In this document: piece by piece, positions 12,094 to 24,079 of the stretch
Numbering within the stretch: the stretch's first letter is position 1
Layout: every line of letters starts with the position of its first letter
Assembly: GCF_032362555.1 (NCBI RefSeq)
Contig: NC_083508.1
Location: 11,747,001-11,811,000 of the forward strand
DNA from: Amyelois transitella
Lineage: Eukaryota; Arthropoda; Insecta; Lepidoptera; Pyralidae
Reading direction: 5' to 3'
DNA: 64,000 nt
Notes under the pieces: model-generated
Told to the model about the DNA's origin: nothing
What the model saw: the letters and a program-made list of their open reading frames with translations, nothing else
Databases searched by the model: none
Program-made: the position numbers and the translations under genes

Positions 12094-13307
12094 TCAAGAT
12101 ACAGGATGCTGGCTCGGTGTGAGACCACCATGCTCCGGGCTGTGTTTCTGTTTTTTCCGTTTCTTCTCCTTTTTCCTCTTCTTGCGCTCCTTGTCGTCGT
12201 CGTGCCGCTTCTGCTTTTTATGTTTCTTCTCATATGTGTCAGGGTTTGATGAGTCTGAAACGGATAAGATAGATATTTCCACATTTATTAAGACTAGAAA
12301 ATAAAGATCAATACAAAAGCAGTACAACTGGTATGAAGGCTGGCAAAGATTTGTTGCTCATTAGCCTCAGAGACACTAAAGGGCCTCTTGTAAGATGTTT
12401 AGCATAAGTGTGAGAATTCTCTCTCATCTCAGTGTATTCCCGGTTGCACCACATTCACTGAAATGTGTTAGGGTCTGGGGTCCCGCTTCAGACTTTTCTC
12501 TCTCCACTTGGTCTGGTTTTTGGGGTCCTTGAATTTCAGTGCATTGGCTTACATGCCCTTTCAGCCTAACCAGAATTATGTGTTCACAGACCAAGCCCAA
12601 CAACTCATGCCACTTTACATGTTGTAAAATATATTTTTTAAGCTAAAGACTTAATATTTCATACAAAAATCTTACCTTGTAATGGAGTGTCTTGCCCAGG
12701 AGGAGCTCCATCTTTGTGTTTGTGTTTCTTATGTTTACTCTTATGTCTCTTTGGTGGGGTTGCGCTAACATAGCGGTACTGTTCCGGCAGAGGCCCTGGG
12801 TGCAAGCGGAATCCTGCCAACTGTGCACTTGTCAATGGCAAGATCTCTTTGCCGCCAATAGGTCTTTTAGCTATCACCGAAGCTAAAGTACTGTTGTCCT
12901 CTTGTCCTGGCCCATCTAATATGCCCGGTAGGTTCGGAAGGAAAGATGACAGTGACTCCTTCAGTTTTTTCCCATTAAATTTACTGTAAGAGTGTTCCAG
13001 CCCATAGTAAGACATCAAGTTCGTGGCCCCTGTGAGCTCACATTCAGCTGAAAGAAATACAATTTTGTGTCAAACAACAAGTCTAACAGCCTCATTTAAA
13101 CAAAAATACCATGAATCTGTATTTACCTGGAGGTTCTTTCATTAAGTAGAATGGTCCACTGTGCACTATAGAAGGGTTTTTACCCAACGATATGGTAGTC
13201 TTGAGGGTTCCAGACGAGTCCTGCCGAGAAACGACTGGTGACCTCGCTCCTCTTGGCGAGGACTTTGGTGAATATGGTTCTACTTTCCTAAACTGATCAG
13301 ACATCAT
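12094..13307 (-). CDS. MED19: Mediator of RNA polymerase II transcription subunit 19
   Basis: Three minus-strand exons: 13307-13127, 13047-12676 and 12254-12094, phases 1, 1 and stop, giving 237 aa (human about 244). Recognisable MED19 features in order: N-terminal Ser/Pro segment and GPFYLMKEPP; ELTGATNLMSYYGLEHSY; FLPNLPG; LAGFRLHPGPLPEQYR; then a Lys/His/Arg-rich tail ending KHSPEHGG. MED19 sits in the Mediator head/middle region and links transcription factors to RNA polymerase II in the nucleus. Either of two adjacent ATG codons (13305-13307, 13302-13304) can start. A 5'-UTR intron is likely: acceptor near 13327 and donor near 13527 on the minus strand. The gene is divergent from the zinc-finger gene at 14510. 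Confidence 0.93.
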
Positions 13308-14509
13308 CTTGCATCAGCATTTCTACACTAATAAACACAAAATAAAGAAATTTTGCTAAATAAAAAATCTTAAAAAATAAAATTACACCCTTCCCTCTTG
13401 ACAACACTGCATCTAACTAGGCTGGGTTGCAAGATTCAAAAAAATAAAACATTATTTCTATTCTCTATGCTTTGTCTATAAACCATAAATAAATAGCCTA
13501 CTCGAGATTTGCAATCTACTCACTTACCTAAGCAACTTGTCACAGCGACTTGTAAATCCATTTCTCCTTTCTCTGATCTGACAAAGCGATTATCGAAACA
13601 CAAAATTTTATTTTGATAATCCCTTCTTTTTACAAATAGCTTGACCAACTTTGTTACATTTAAGATCATTAATAAGGCATACTTTTTATGTTTTCTCTTT
13701 TTTAATTCTTCATATTTGTGCAAAGATAGAAAGAGAGATAAAACATATTATTATACTATCGGCTTCAACATATTGCAGAAGTCATTAGCTGTTGCAAAAA
13801 AATACATATCGTTTTTCTAAGTACACACATAATGTTAAAGCTTATTTGTAATTACATATATTTGATAATTGGTTTTAAATTAGCAATTAGTTAATCATTT
13901 GTTATTAGTATAAGTAGGTCATTAGAAATTAAACAAAAAGATGGCTCTCTTCTAGGCCTAGGTCATATTCATATTGTGGTCTTACTAAGATGTGTGTGTG
14001 CTTTCATTTTATAAAAAAAGTAAAAATTTAAAACTAATAATTTAGTTAGTCTATGGTTCATGAATTAGCTTCTCGTAACGTGCTGCTAGTTTTCTTTCTA
14101 ATTTGTTTGGAAATAAACAATTAAAAGTGATTAATTATAATTCTGTGTAATATTTTGTGCATTGTAAAAGGAGGAAAATGATTATTGACAGTTATAAATG
14201 TAGTGCCAAGCTGGAACGACGCTTTTGATATCACCGTTCTTCGCTCAGCGAAGTGACGCCATTTTACGGGAATGATCAGCCCGCGGCTGCCTCATAATAC
14301 GCCTGATGTGAGGATTGCTCTTACTAAACGGATGCATGGAAACAAATCTTTCTTGCTGTACTCGTACTGGACGTACGATTTCAGAGGTAAACATAACTGC
14401 CAATAGGATTGAAATATTTGCAACTCGAATTCAGTTTCCATTTCCTATAAAATAGAATGTCTTTTGTTTCCCTATTGCTAAAAGCACGTGTTATTTTTTT
14501 CAGAAAATT
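13308..14509. promoter_or_regulatory. Shared divergent promoter region of MED19 and the C2H2/PHD gene
   Basis: Two housekeeping-type genes start head to head here. On the plus strand a probable 5'-UTR exon ends at 14386 (TTTCAGAG|GTAAAC) and the coding exon starts at 14504 (TTTTTTCAG|AAAATTATG). The GC-richer block at about 14210-14300, including 'acgccattttacggg', is the likely plus-strand core promoter. The remainder is AT-rich with no other gene seen. Confidence 0.5.
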
Positions 14510-14523
14510 ATGGAAGATGGTAA
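14272..14523 (+). other. Possible upstream ORF overlapping the start of the C2H2/PHD gene
   Basis: If transcription starts upstream of 14272, an ATG there opens a 44-codon frame. It runs to the donor at 14386, continues from 14504 and stops at 14521-14523, that is 14 nt inside the main coding region in another frame. It depends on the inferred 5'-UTR splice and on an unknown transcription start. Confidence 0.25.
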
Positions 14524-17500
14524 TTTTTACAATACGAAAGACGAAAAGACCGCCACGGCATTATTGGCAAATCTGTATAGTGAACGGGCCGCGAAATTGA
14601 CTACAAATGGGCACGATAAAAGAGACGAAAGCCCGAAACCTTCTTATGACGCTTATAACCACCACAAGCCTGTGCTTCCGACCGTTGACGACGCCAAAGA
14701 CGACAGTTTAAAAAAACGTATCAATCCACTAAGAATACATCTTGGAAAGAGGCCATTTGTAGATAATTCTCCACCATATTATAGTTCTGTAAAGAAAAGG
14801 AAACTATTACCATCAAAACCCAATAATGATAATAGACCACAAGCAAATGCATTTCACAGAGTGCCCAAGCTTATCCCAAAACGGGATCGCATCCAGTTTC
14901 ATAATGTTTCATCACAGGTGGGCAGCACCACTATTGACAGTGAAAAGGACAAACCTACACCCCGTCTGGTGCCTAAAAGCCAATTACATCAGTTTAAAAA
15001 GGGTAAAGTTGAAAAAGGAGCCCAGTTGAAGGAATACGCCCAGAGTTTGGGTTTACAACCAATGGTTAAATTCAAATGCCGGAAATGTTGTTCTATCTCA
15101 TTCAAAACATTGGCAATGTTAAAAGAGCATCAGTTAGTTTGCCGAGCACAGGTTAAGGAGCCTACCATGAGTCCTGAGGCTGCTCCGGCCACCGAAAGCA
15201 ATCCTGGAGGGCAATCTAGAGTTACTCGCAAGCTTTATTTATGTTCAGCTTGTGGCACCTATTATGAAAATTGGAATCTCTTTCTTCATATGCGAGAAGT
15301 GCACAATAGACATATTTGCTTGTTTTGCCTCGGAATGTTTTCAAAAGCAGAAAAGTTGGCATCACACCTAACAAATAAACATAATGTGCAGGAGTTCAAC
15401 TATGACAGCAAGGATGAGTTTTTCAATGTTTATAATGGGACACTGTATTTGATGTGTTGTATTTGTGATGAGATATGTAGTGAGCAAGATGATTTTTACA
15501 ATCACGACTGTAATAATGTAAAGCCCAAACCTGTGCCTGTTCTTGTAAGTAAGAAATCAAACAGTGCAAAGATGAAAAATTGTAATGAAATATTATCAAA
15601 TGGTCCACAAACAATAACAAAAGAAGCTATGAAATCACACGATAAATATGCTGAAATGAAACATGAGACAGTTGCGTCTCAGTCACAGCCAGTATTACCA
15701 GATTCGATGGATATTGAGCCAGCCCACAGTGATGCAAGTATCAGTTCTGATAGCTCAGCAGCTCGGGAAGTCACAAGTTCAGTAGATTGTGTCAAAGAGC
15801 CAAATAGTTTCACTCGCCACCCAAGCCCAATCCATAGGAGTGATTTTAGTCCAAGCAGTAATAGGCAACAATTACCAAATGGTGATGAAAGTTTAGAACA
15901 ATCTGATGATAGTAATTCCCCCATTCCTGAAGAATCAAATCAATATTCTAAATATGAAATTTTGTCCAAGCCAGAAGAAGCTTCATGCACTCCAGTTGAA
16001 AAAGAGGGTGGCATTAAATTAAAATTAAGTTTGAACAAAGCAAATTCACCTGTAATAATAAATTCCACTGTGGACCCTACAGTAGGGCAACAGAAAGCCA
16101 ATAAACCACCTTCAAGAGTTAGACGGCCTCCAAAGAGGTATGAAAAAGAAAAAGTTACACAACCTGCTGTACAACCAAAGCCCCCATCAATAAAAATGAC
16201 TATATGTGACAAAGCTGATAATTCATTTGTCAAGACCACAATATATGAAAATGATAATGAGACTACAAAAAATGTACTAAATAACAATTTCGAAACTCTT
16301 CCAAAGATACAACAAACTGAACAGAAACAAGAGAATGTTATTAAAACTACAATATATGATAATAAGCTAGAAGAAGACATAAACACTTTGAACAGGGTAC
16401 CTAAATTAACAGTAAGAGTTCCAAAGGAACTACTGGATAAGGACTCCTCTAGTGACTATTCTTCAGATAGTGATGTGAGTGACAAGCTGACTGTTGATGA
16501 AAACTCCACAGTGAATGTGTCTGAGAGTTACAAAGTTGATCCTGTGGAACAAGAAATACCAGTAACAAATGTTCCTGAACCTGAGCAACCTGCACCTTTC
16601 AACTCTGTCACACATGACAATGGCTCTGCTGCAGAAGAGGCAAAGCCAGTGGTATTAGAAGACAAACTGGAAATGAAAATGGAACCTAATATTGAAAATG
16701 AGGAAATAGATGTTATGACTGAAACTAAGACGGAGGAACCAGAAATTCCAGTGACAGAATTGGCTCTAGATAGACCTTTGGACAAATATCCACTAAAAGA
16801 TCTTTTAAAAGTATTTGTGGCTTCTACAGCTTTCAATTGTATTTACTGTAATTATGTGCGTAAAATTGCTGTGAATTGTGAACAACTTGCCTTACATATG
16901 GTTGCTCAGCATAGATTTTCCGCCACTGTGGATAGCATAACAGCTGAAGAACTTATGCCTGAAACTATCACAGCAAAGTTGAAGACAGGGGCTCCAGAAC
17001 TAAGATCAATGTTTATAAACTTGAACTCTTATGACAGTGAGGAGAAGAATGAAAATGTACAACATGATAACATATTTGAATGTTTTCAGTGTTATTTTAA
17101 AACTGCTGTTCATAAAGATCTCTATTTACATAATCGAAAAATGCATCAAAAAACAATATTGTTATGCGTTATGTGTAAATCCAATTTCTATAGTTATAGT
17201 GAACTTTTGTGTCATTTATGCCCTGGAACTTATGATTCTGAGTATGAAGTAAAGTTTAGGTGTTATTTGTGCAGTGTAGACTCTATACCATCATCGTTTA
17301 GGTTAATGGTACACCTTAGAAAGATCCACCACACTTGTGATGTATGTTTAGAATTTTGCCAAAGCCAAGTTCGGTTGTCTAATCACGTGTGGAAACATAA
17401 ACTGCACCATTTATGCTATCGTTGTGGTATAGCCTACAGGAATAAGAGAGATATAACCAATCACTTATTTTGGAAACATGGAACTGAAAGTGTACTGTGT

Positions 17501-19762
17501 AAGAGATGTCTTCAGAAAAAATGGCCACATGTATATCACTTCTGCACTCCACCAGCAGTATTTGTTTGTGAAGATTGCAGTTTACAGTTTACTAAGGCAG
17601 TGTATTTGAAAGTTCATAAAAGGTTGCATTCAAATGAATTTCCTCATATTTGTACTGAAGAAGGATGTACTGAAAAGTTTGTCTCTAAGAAACTCCTCTT
17701 GAAACATGTTGATAACCATAGAAAGAAACTTATTTGTGAAGACTTGAGTGAAGAGAAACAACTACCAAAAGATGGATCAGAGACATCTAAGGCACCTATT
17801 CCTGTTATAGATTTGATTGATGATAACCCAAAACAAGAATCCGGTCCTTCCCAAGAAAAAGCAGATGCTGGCACTGAGCAACTATCTAAGAAAGCTAAGA
17901 AAAAGAAAATGAAAGAAAAGGATGCCTTACTATTAGATGTGAATCTTCCAGCTTTAGATCTGTCAGAGAGTGATAGTAGTGATGAGTCTGACAGCGGGGA
18001 ATCAAAAGTAAAGAAAGAAGAAACAATTAATGACATAGCTGCTGATGAAAAAGAAGAAATCATAAAAGATCTGAAAGAAGATAAACCTGATATTGATAGA
18101 CCTCTTACCCCTCAAGCTGAAGAGAAAACGGCCACTGTTGAAGATGAAAAACCTGATGAGAAACAAGTCCTTGAAATTTGGGACAACTTTAAGAAATATC
18201 AAGCCAAGGTAGAGAAAAAAGAAAAAACTCCTCCATTGGTTGTTATAAGGAAACATGTCTGTGAGTCTGATCATGATTATTGCCTTATACCGACAGACTG
18301 GAATGGCGATGAAGATTCATTTAGTCTTGACAAAAAGAAAAATAAGAAGTCTCCTAAAAAAAGGCATGGTGACCTGTCATCTTCAAGTAGTAGTAGTAGT
18401 GACAGTGATTCAAGTTGTTCTTGTGGATCCAATTGTAGCTGCTCATCTAGTAGTGGCTCCTCTTCTTCCAGCTCTTCAGACTCTGACTCCTCTGATGATT
18501 CAAGTAATGAGAAGAAAAAGAAAAAAATGAAAAAGACATTATCTAGTAGAAGATTGAGCAATGGTTCTAATGTTGATGTAATGGGCATGTCTGAGACGCC
18601 TATATTAATTCCTGAAAAGGTAGAGCCTCCTATAGCTGAGACTGATTTGGAAACCGAAGAAAGTGAAACTGATGAGGAGTTTTATGATGAAAATCCACAG
18701 AGAATTGCAAACAAATTGCATGCTGAAAAACGGAACCAATTAATGCTTCTAGCATCTGTGGCCCCATCAGATGGCGGCTCTATGTCCGGTGACGCAAGTC
18801 GTTGTACCACGCCAGTGAAACAGGAAGAAAATGAACTACCAAAAGCAGAAATGACAGAAGAAAAAGATAAATCTGATGTAAAAGAGAAAACATCAAGTAG
18901 CAAAAAGAAAAGCAAGAAGAAAAAGAAGTCAAAGAGTTCCAAAAAACATGCACCTATAAAAATTAACATTCCTAAAGAAGTTATACCTAAATCTGAAATA
19001 GAAACACCTCAACAACCCTTAGTTCCAAATAAAATTATGATATCATTACAATCAAACACTGTACAATTACCAGAGCTGCCATCTACTCCAATCATGCCCA
19101 GCAATACCAGTACTCCAGTAGCCACCTCCGAAAATAAGCGAGCGTCAAAACGGCGAAGGGTTCCAAATAAATTTTATGGATATTCTAGCGATGAAGAAGC
19201 CCCGTCGACTCCGAGTTTAGCAGCATTGAAGCCACAGCAGCCACCAAAATTAGAATGGAGAAAGGAGGATCTGCCATCTCCAGTGACGCACAAAGCTAAG
19301 AAAGAGATCCCATCCACTGTGATGCCTCAGAGAATGTATAATTACACTGAACCCATTAGATTGACTACTCCCATTGTGGATCCAGAACCGCCGCGCATCT
19401 TAATGAACACAGAGTCATCAAGTGATTCTGATTCAAGCACCGAGGGCAATTTGGAGATTTGTCAGCCTCGCAGTATGTTCAATAGTACGCCGATCCCACC
19501 GCCCACCTATCTCAACTCGGGCACTTCGAGTTTACCCTATCCATTCCAAAGGCCCGCCGCGCGCCAAGCGCGTGAGGGCGAAAGTGTTTACTGCTACTGC
19601 CGCTGTCCATACGATGAGGTATCGGAAATGATCGCGTGCGACGCCGAGGGCTGCCCCATCGAATGGTTCCATTTCGAGTGTGTAGGTATCATGGTACCGC
19701 CCAAAGGCAAGTGGTACTGCCCAGAATGTAGGAAAAATCAAAGTTTCTCAGGTTACAGATAA
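14510..19762 (+). CDS. MESR4: C2H2 zinc-finger and PHD-finger nuclear protein, probably MESR4
   Basis: Single uninterrupted coding exon, 1750 aa. A first group of C2H2-type fingers lies at about residues 185-340. A long acidic/Ser-rich linker follows, then a second, larger cluster at about 770-1070 with FNCIYC, FECFQC, FRCYLC, CDVC, CYRC, CEDC and HICTEEGC modules. Next come Lys- and Ser-rich low-complexity tracts (about 1130-1500). An ING-like PHD finger occupies about 1693-1742 (CYCRCPYDEVSEMIACD, then CPIEWFHFEC, then WYCPEC), the type that reads methylated histone H3 tails. Many C2H2 fingers plus one C-terminal PHD match Drosophila MESR4, a nuclear regulator found as a Ras-pathway suppressor. 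I name it on this architecture alone; row/POGZ-like proteins are the alternative. Start: first ATG after the 5'-UTR acceptor. Confidence 0.7.
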   Translation: MEDGNFYNTKDEKTATALLANLYSERAAKLTTNGHDKRDESPKPSYDAYNHHKPVLPTVDDAKDDSLKKRINPLRIHLGKRPFVDNSPPYYSSVKKRKLLPSKPNNDNRPQANAFHRVPKLIPKRDRIQFHNVSSQVGSTTIDSEKDKPTPRLVPKSQLHQFKKGKVEKGAQLKEYAQSLGLQPMVKFKCRKCCSISFKTLAMLKEHQLVCRAQVKEPTMSPEAAPATESNPGGQSRVTRKLYLCSACGTYYENWNLFLHMREVHNRHICLFCLGMFSKAEKLASHLTNKHNVQEFNYDSKDEFFNVYNGTLYLMCCICDEICSEQDDFYNHDCNNVKPKPVPVLVSKKSNSAKMKNCNEILSNGPQTITKEAMKSHDKYAEMKHETVASQSQPVLPDSMDIEPAHSDASISSDSSAAREVTSSVDCVKEPNSFTRHPSPIHRSDFSPSSNRQQLPNGDESLEQSDDSNSPIPEESNQYSKYEILSKPEEASCTPVEKEGGIKLKLSLNKANSPVIINSTVDPTVGQQKANKPPSRVRRPPKRYEKEKVTQPAVQPKPPSIKMTICDKADNSFVKTTIYENDNETTKNVLNNNFETLPKIQQTEQKQENVIKTTIYDNKLEEDINTLNRVPKLTVRVPKELLDKDSSSDYSSDSDVSDKLTVDENSTVNVSESYKVDPVEQEIPVTNVPEPEQPAPFNSVTHDNGSAAEEAKPVVLEDKLEMKMEPNIENEEIDVMTETKTEEPEIPVTELALDRPLDKYPLKDLLKVFVASTAFNCIYCNYVRKIAVNCEQLALHMVAQHRFSATVDSITAEELMPETITAKLKTGAPELRSMFINLNSYDSEEKNENVQHDNIFECFQCYFKTAVHKDLYLHNRKMHQKTILLCVMCKSNFYSYSELLCHLCPGTYDSEYEVKFRCYLCSVDSIPSSFRLMVHLRKIHHTCDVCLEFCQSQVRLSNHVWKHKLHHLCYRCGIAYRNKRDITNHLFWKHGTESVLCKRCLQKKWPHVYHFCTPPAVFVCEDCSLQFTKAVYLKVHKRLHSNEFPHICTEEGCTEKFVSKKLLLKHVDNHRKKLICEDLSEEKQLPKDGSETSKAPIPVIDLIDDNPKQESGPSQEKADAGTEQLSKKAKKKKMKEKDALLLDVNLPALDLSESDSSDESDSGESKVKKEETINDIAADEKEEIIKDLKEDKPDIDRPLTPQAEEKTATVEDEKPDEKQVLEIWDNFKKYQAKVEKKEKTPPLVVIRKHVCESDHDYCLIPTDWNGDEDSFSLDKKKNKKSPKKRHGDLSSSSSSSSDSDSSCSCGSNCSCSSSSGSSSSSSSDSDSSDDSSNEKKKKKMKKTLSSRRLSNGSNVDVMGMSETPILIPEKVEPPIAETDLETEESETDEEFYDENPQRIANKLHAEKRNQLMLLASVAPSDGGSMSGDASRCTTPVKQEENELPKAEMTEEKDKSDVKEKTSSSKKKSKKKKKSKSSKKHAPIKINIPKEVIPKSEIETPQQPLVPNKIMISLQSNTVQLPELPSTPIMPSNTSTPVATSENKRASKRRRVPNKFYGYSSDEEAPSTPSLAALKPQQPPKLEWRKEDLPSPVTHKAKKEIPSTVMPQRMYNYTEPIRLTTPIVDPEPPRILMNTESSSDSDSSTEGNLEICQPRSMFNSTPIPPPTYLNSGTSSLPYPFQRPAARQAREGESVYCYCRCPYDEVSEMIACDAEGCPIEWFHFECVGIMVPPKGKWYCPECRKNQSFSGYR

Positions 19763-20224
19763 GATAATACAAATTGTATATACATCTTTCTTTACTGTTA
19801 TACTCTGTATATAACTTATTGATTGTAGATAGTTTAGCTTTACCTGTATATCTTTGTAGGTAGTTTGTGTAAGATTTAGGTTATTAGGTCTGAAAAAATG
19901 TATCATTGTTATAAAAAGTACATGTTATGCTTCTACCGGCTGTGCGGCCAATTCTGTAACCTGGCAACTTGTTACTGGCATTAAACTTCTACAGCAAAAC
20001 GGAAATATAAATCCGATTTTTGATACCAACTCTGTATTTTTATTTTTAACGGCAATTTAACCTCTGATTCCACTCGATAGTAGTCCGAACTTAGCATCAA
20101 TTCAGACGCTAAGGGCGTATCCCCGTTAGTGTTCATTATGTTTCGACGATCGAGATAAATGAAATGGGGCGCCGGAAATAACAAACACCTGGGAGGCGAC
20201 CATAAAACAGCAGGAGAGACTGTA

Positions 20225-20390
20225 AAGCACTAGATTAATCGCCGTTTTCTTCAAAATTTGCACCCCCTATTTCATCCCCTTGAGAATATCTGTTCCGAAT
20301 TTCGTTCAGATCCGTTCGGTAGATTTTGCGTGATGCGCGTATAAACATACAGACAGACAAAAATTCTAAAAAAAAATGTTTTGGCTTCTA
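20225..20390 (+). repeat. Dispersed repeat fragment
   Basis: Carries 'aatttcgttcagatccgttc' and 'acatacagacagacaaaaat', phrases typical of dispersed insect repeats of uncertain class. No ends could be defined. Confidence 0.4.
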
Positions 20391-21262
20391 TTGACCCTAA
20401 AAAGATCCCTTAAATTTTTTTTCTTTAATATGTTCAATGTACAGACAAAGTTCAGTTACAGTTTTATTATATGTATGGATAGATGTAAGTAAAAGAGTGC
20501 TACCTATGTTTTGCCCTGCCCTTTGTATTACATTTATCACTTTAAATCATCTGTGATCAATGTCATCCATGAGTCATTGATTATGAAGTTTTAATTGTTC
20601 AAAGTCGAATATTTATATCAATAATTTAGCTATACAAAAATCAATGAATTGAGCGCGTATTTTGCAGTACCTACGCGCATTCCATATCTTGGCCATGGAT
20701 TATTCCAATCTTTGCCTACACAAAGATCAATGTAACAAGTTCGGTAAATATAATAAAATTGCTTACTTAGGTTATAGGAAAATTCGTCAGGTTTTCAGCA
20801 AAACGTAGAAACTCTGGACTCTTTAGTATTATCATAGCATACGATTTTATGCCATACGGAATGTAGATAATATAGAAATGTCGAAAAGAGCCGCGCACCG
20901 GTAAATTCGCGAGAAACTGCAGTTATCTTCCACGTCTGGTAAAATATTTTATTCATATCTTCCATAGTCAGCTCACAAAAATTGGGATTTATATGCTAAA
21001 ATTCTTGAGTACTTACTAGCCACGACTGCTCTTAAAGATCATGAAGAGAATACATATAAACACTTGGCGCAAATATAAATTTATGGACTCTACGGCCCAT
21101 AACCCACAACAATGATGAGTCATCCGCCGCTGTCACCATAAAGTGAAACAGGCTAGCGAGTAGATAACTTATTTATTTAATACTTGAGGGTAGGCAACAA
21201 AGTAATGTAAAAGCTACCGTCTAACAGTAATATTAAATAGGTAGGTATACTACAAAAACAAT

Positions 21263-21514
21263 GGCGCCCTGTGGCTTCCGGCACTTTAGAATAGAACCAA
21301 TCCTCATCTTTCCCATGGATGGTCGTAACAGGAGGTTAAGAGAAAGGCTTATAAATTTGGAATTCTTCTTGTAGATGATAGGCTAGCAACCTGCCATTTG
21401 AATTTCAATTCCATCAAAAAGCAATACAGCTGAACGCGGCCTTTCAGACTTTCAGGACTGTTGGCTTTGTCTGCTACGCAAGGAATGTAGACGTGACTGT
21501 GTGTATGTATGGTG
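21263..21514 (+). mobile_element. Short LINE-partner element, near full length
   Basis: Head 'ccctgtggcttccggcac', then 'cccatggatggtcgtaac', 'ggctagcaacctgcc', 'gctgaacgcggcc' and 'aggactgttggctttgtctg', ending in 'gtagacgtgactgtgtgtat'. Diverged, so an older insertion than the LINE copies. Confidence 0.8.
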
Positions 21515-24079
21515 AGTCAACGGGGTCTACCAACTAAATTCACCTAGGTTAGGTAATTTAGCTGGTAGTAAAAATATTTTATTTTCAGGCAACGATCTCA
21601 ATCGGTCTACTGTGGATAGTCAGGCAGTTTCAGGAGAAATGGGCAAGTACACACCACGAGAAGGTATGTATATGATCTAGATGATTACAGCATTTCAGCA
21701 ATACCCCAGTTAGATTGACGAGAGAAGCAAGAATTCTAAATGAATAATATTGACCAAAATTAAACTATTACATGTTTCCAAAACTCTGTATTGGACCATC
21801 TAAACATGTTTTTCATAGAACAAAGTTTTATCATGACTAACGCAATCAATTAATCAAACTGCGAGTAACTTAATCGCTACTTACCACTTTAGCGCAAGGT
21901 TAAAACTTTGCTATTTGTACCTAAGTGTTGTGGCAAATAATGAGATAAGATTTTTTAATAATGAAGTGACTTTTTATTTATTAATAAAAAATCTTATCCC
22001 TTAAATGAGGACACAAGATTAAAAAAATGCTTTATTTCATTTAAAAAAAGTTAAAACTTAATAAATGCCATCGTTATTTCAATATGTGCCGTATAAATCT
22101 CAGTGTGACATTCACCAAGGCAACTCAGTGCCATCGTACTGCAAGAATTTTCCAGAATCTTCTTCGCCGAGTTTCTCAATGGTGGCGAATATCCCGGCGA
22201 TACTCGTTTCGACGTCCAGGGGTGCGTTCTTGCCGCCCATGTCCGTCTTCACCCACCCTGGGTGCATGGAGGCCACCAAGATGTTGTCCTTCTTGAGGTC
22301 AATGCTCATTGATTTTGTTGCCGCGTTTAGGGCCGCCTATAAATTAAAATGAGGTAGATTTCAGTTGATAGTGCTAGGCTATGACTAGTGACCTGTACCG
22401 GCTCCACACAGGTAGCATTTATAGATATATCCTCAGAACACTATTTCAAACAAGAACATAGTCCGTTCACAACTTCCCGAGATGAGCGCATACATACAGA
22501 CGTAGAAACTAGGGGGACTTTATAATATGTGGTTGATTAATGATAGGGCTTACAAGCTTTTTGCAGGTCCGTTAATGAGATATGGTACACATAAATTTAA
22601 GCGTAATTTTTTTTCGGAGTTCATCCCTTTGAAATCTACATCGCATGTACACCTACATACTTACAAACGGAATTTGTTGTCCGGTTTGGACTGAGTAGTT
22701 AGGTTTTGGAGTCCAGTTGGTACCTACTTTTATTGCGGACTCGCGGGCCTTTGCTTTCTCTCTACCACTAGATTCAGCAACAAACAATAGTTACACGTAA
22801 GTTGAGCTGTCACCTTAGAGCAGCGGTACGGGTAGAAGCCGCCCTGGTCGTTCTGGGCGATGGAGCCGAGTACGGAGCTCATGTTGACCACGAGCGCCCG
22901 CTGCGCACCCACCGGCTTGTCGCTGTTGCTCTCCGCCGCTTGTTTTAGCAGCGGCAACAAACTCTAAAAAATACTGGCAATTTAAAAGTTGAATATTATA
23001 GTACTTAGTGGGAATTAATGTATGTACCTATGTACCTACCTACAAAGGTACGCGCTAAAATACCAGAGTGAGTGACTTTTTATGTTAGAGTATACTCGTA
23101 GATCCTACTTAATTATTTAAGCCTTTTATACAATTGAAAATAAAAATGTTGTAACATGAGTTTTAATTATTTTTTTTTTAAAGAAAAAAAATATTTTTCC
23201 ATCTTTTTCAGCAGATGCTCAGTTATGTTAGTTCGTGTTGAGAAATAGTACCTACTCATTTGTCTATAAATAAAACATAAAAGTAGATATCTTTATTTCT
23301 TTAACATATGTACCTACCTTACTTCGTTCCCGTTTATAAAGGATGCTGATTCCAATCCTTTCATTATGATGATTTCATAATAAAACTCATCTCTCTCATC
23401 ATCTAGCGTACGTATTTTTAACCGACTTCAAATAAAGAGGAGGGACTTTTTTTATCTTATTCTTGGTGTTAACTTCGATCCTAGTTCGGACATATTTTCT
23501 ACCTTGGTGAGCATGATGGGAGCGACAGTGTTGACGGTGAGGTTCTCCAGCAGTTGCTCAGCCTTCACCAAGGGTAATTTGGTGAACTTGGTGGTGACAC
23601 CAGCGTTATTCATCAACAGGTTCAATCCATCAGACCCGACAACTTTGCCGATTTGGGATGAGACATCATTGAAACTCTCAAGATTTTTTACATCTGCAAA
23701 AACTTTTTTGGATTAGCCAGGCAATATAGTAGCCATCTATCCTAACGTCGTAAAGTGCAATACATTCGTAAAAAAGACTTAGTTACTTGCCTAATTGTAA
23801 GATGTGAAGATGTTTGTTCTGTTGGGCCAATTGATTTAGTTCCTGAAAAAATATCATAAAACCTTCAAACTCATTCACGGATGTTTATGGGTACAGTCAA
23901 CTGCATAATCAAGTTGCTCAAATTCAACGCGATGTAGTCTTTGTTATTACGCCATTACACAGAGTTCCGTGCATAGGTACTTGACATACGGTTCACCGTA
24001 CGTATTGCACAATATTTGCAATCTTTGTGAAGCCCAGAAAGTACATATCATGACACCACTTTTCTTAGGTTGGTTAAGA

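Larger units (their letters stand above)
19763..22111. other. 3' flank of the C2H2/PHD gene and intergenic DNA
   Basis: No exon recognised. The left part is presumably 3' UTR. Dispersed repeats occur at 20225-20390 and 21263-21514. A minus-strand AATAAA (TTTATT on plus, 22031-22036) lies 76 bp beyond the SDR stop codon and is its likely poly(A) signal. Confidence 0.5.

Noticed and set aside
23400-23450. 'taaccgacttcaaataaaga' phrase
   Set aside because: Recognised as part of a common lepidopteran dispersed repeat, but too short to delimit as an element.
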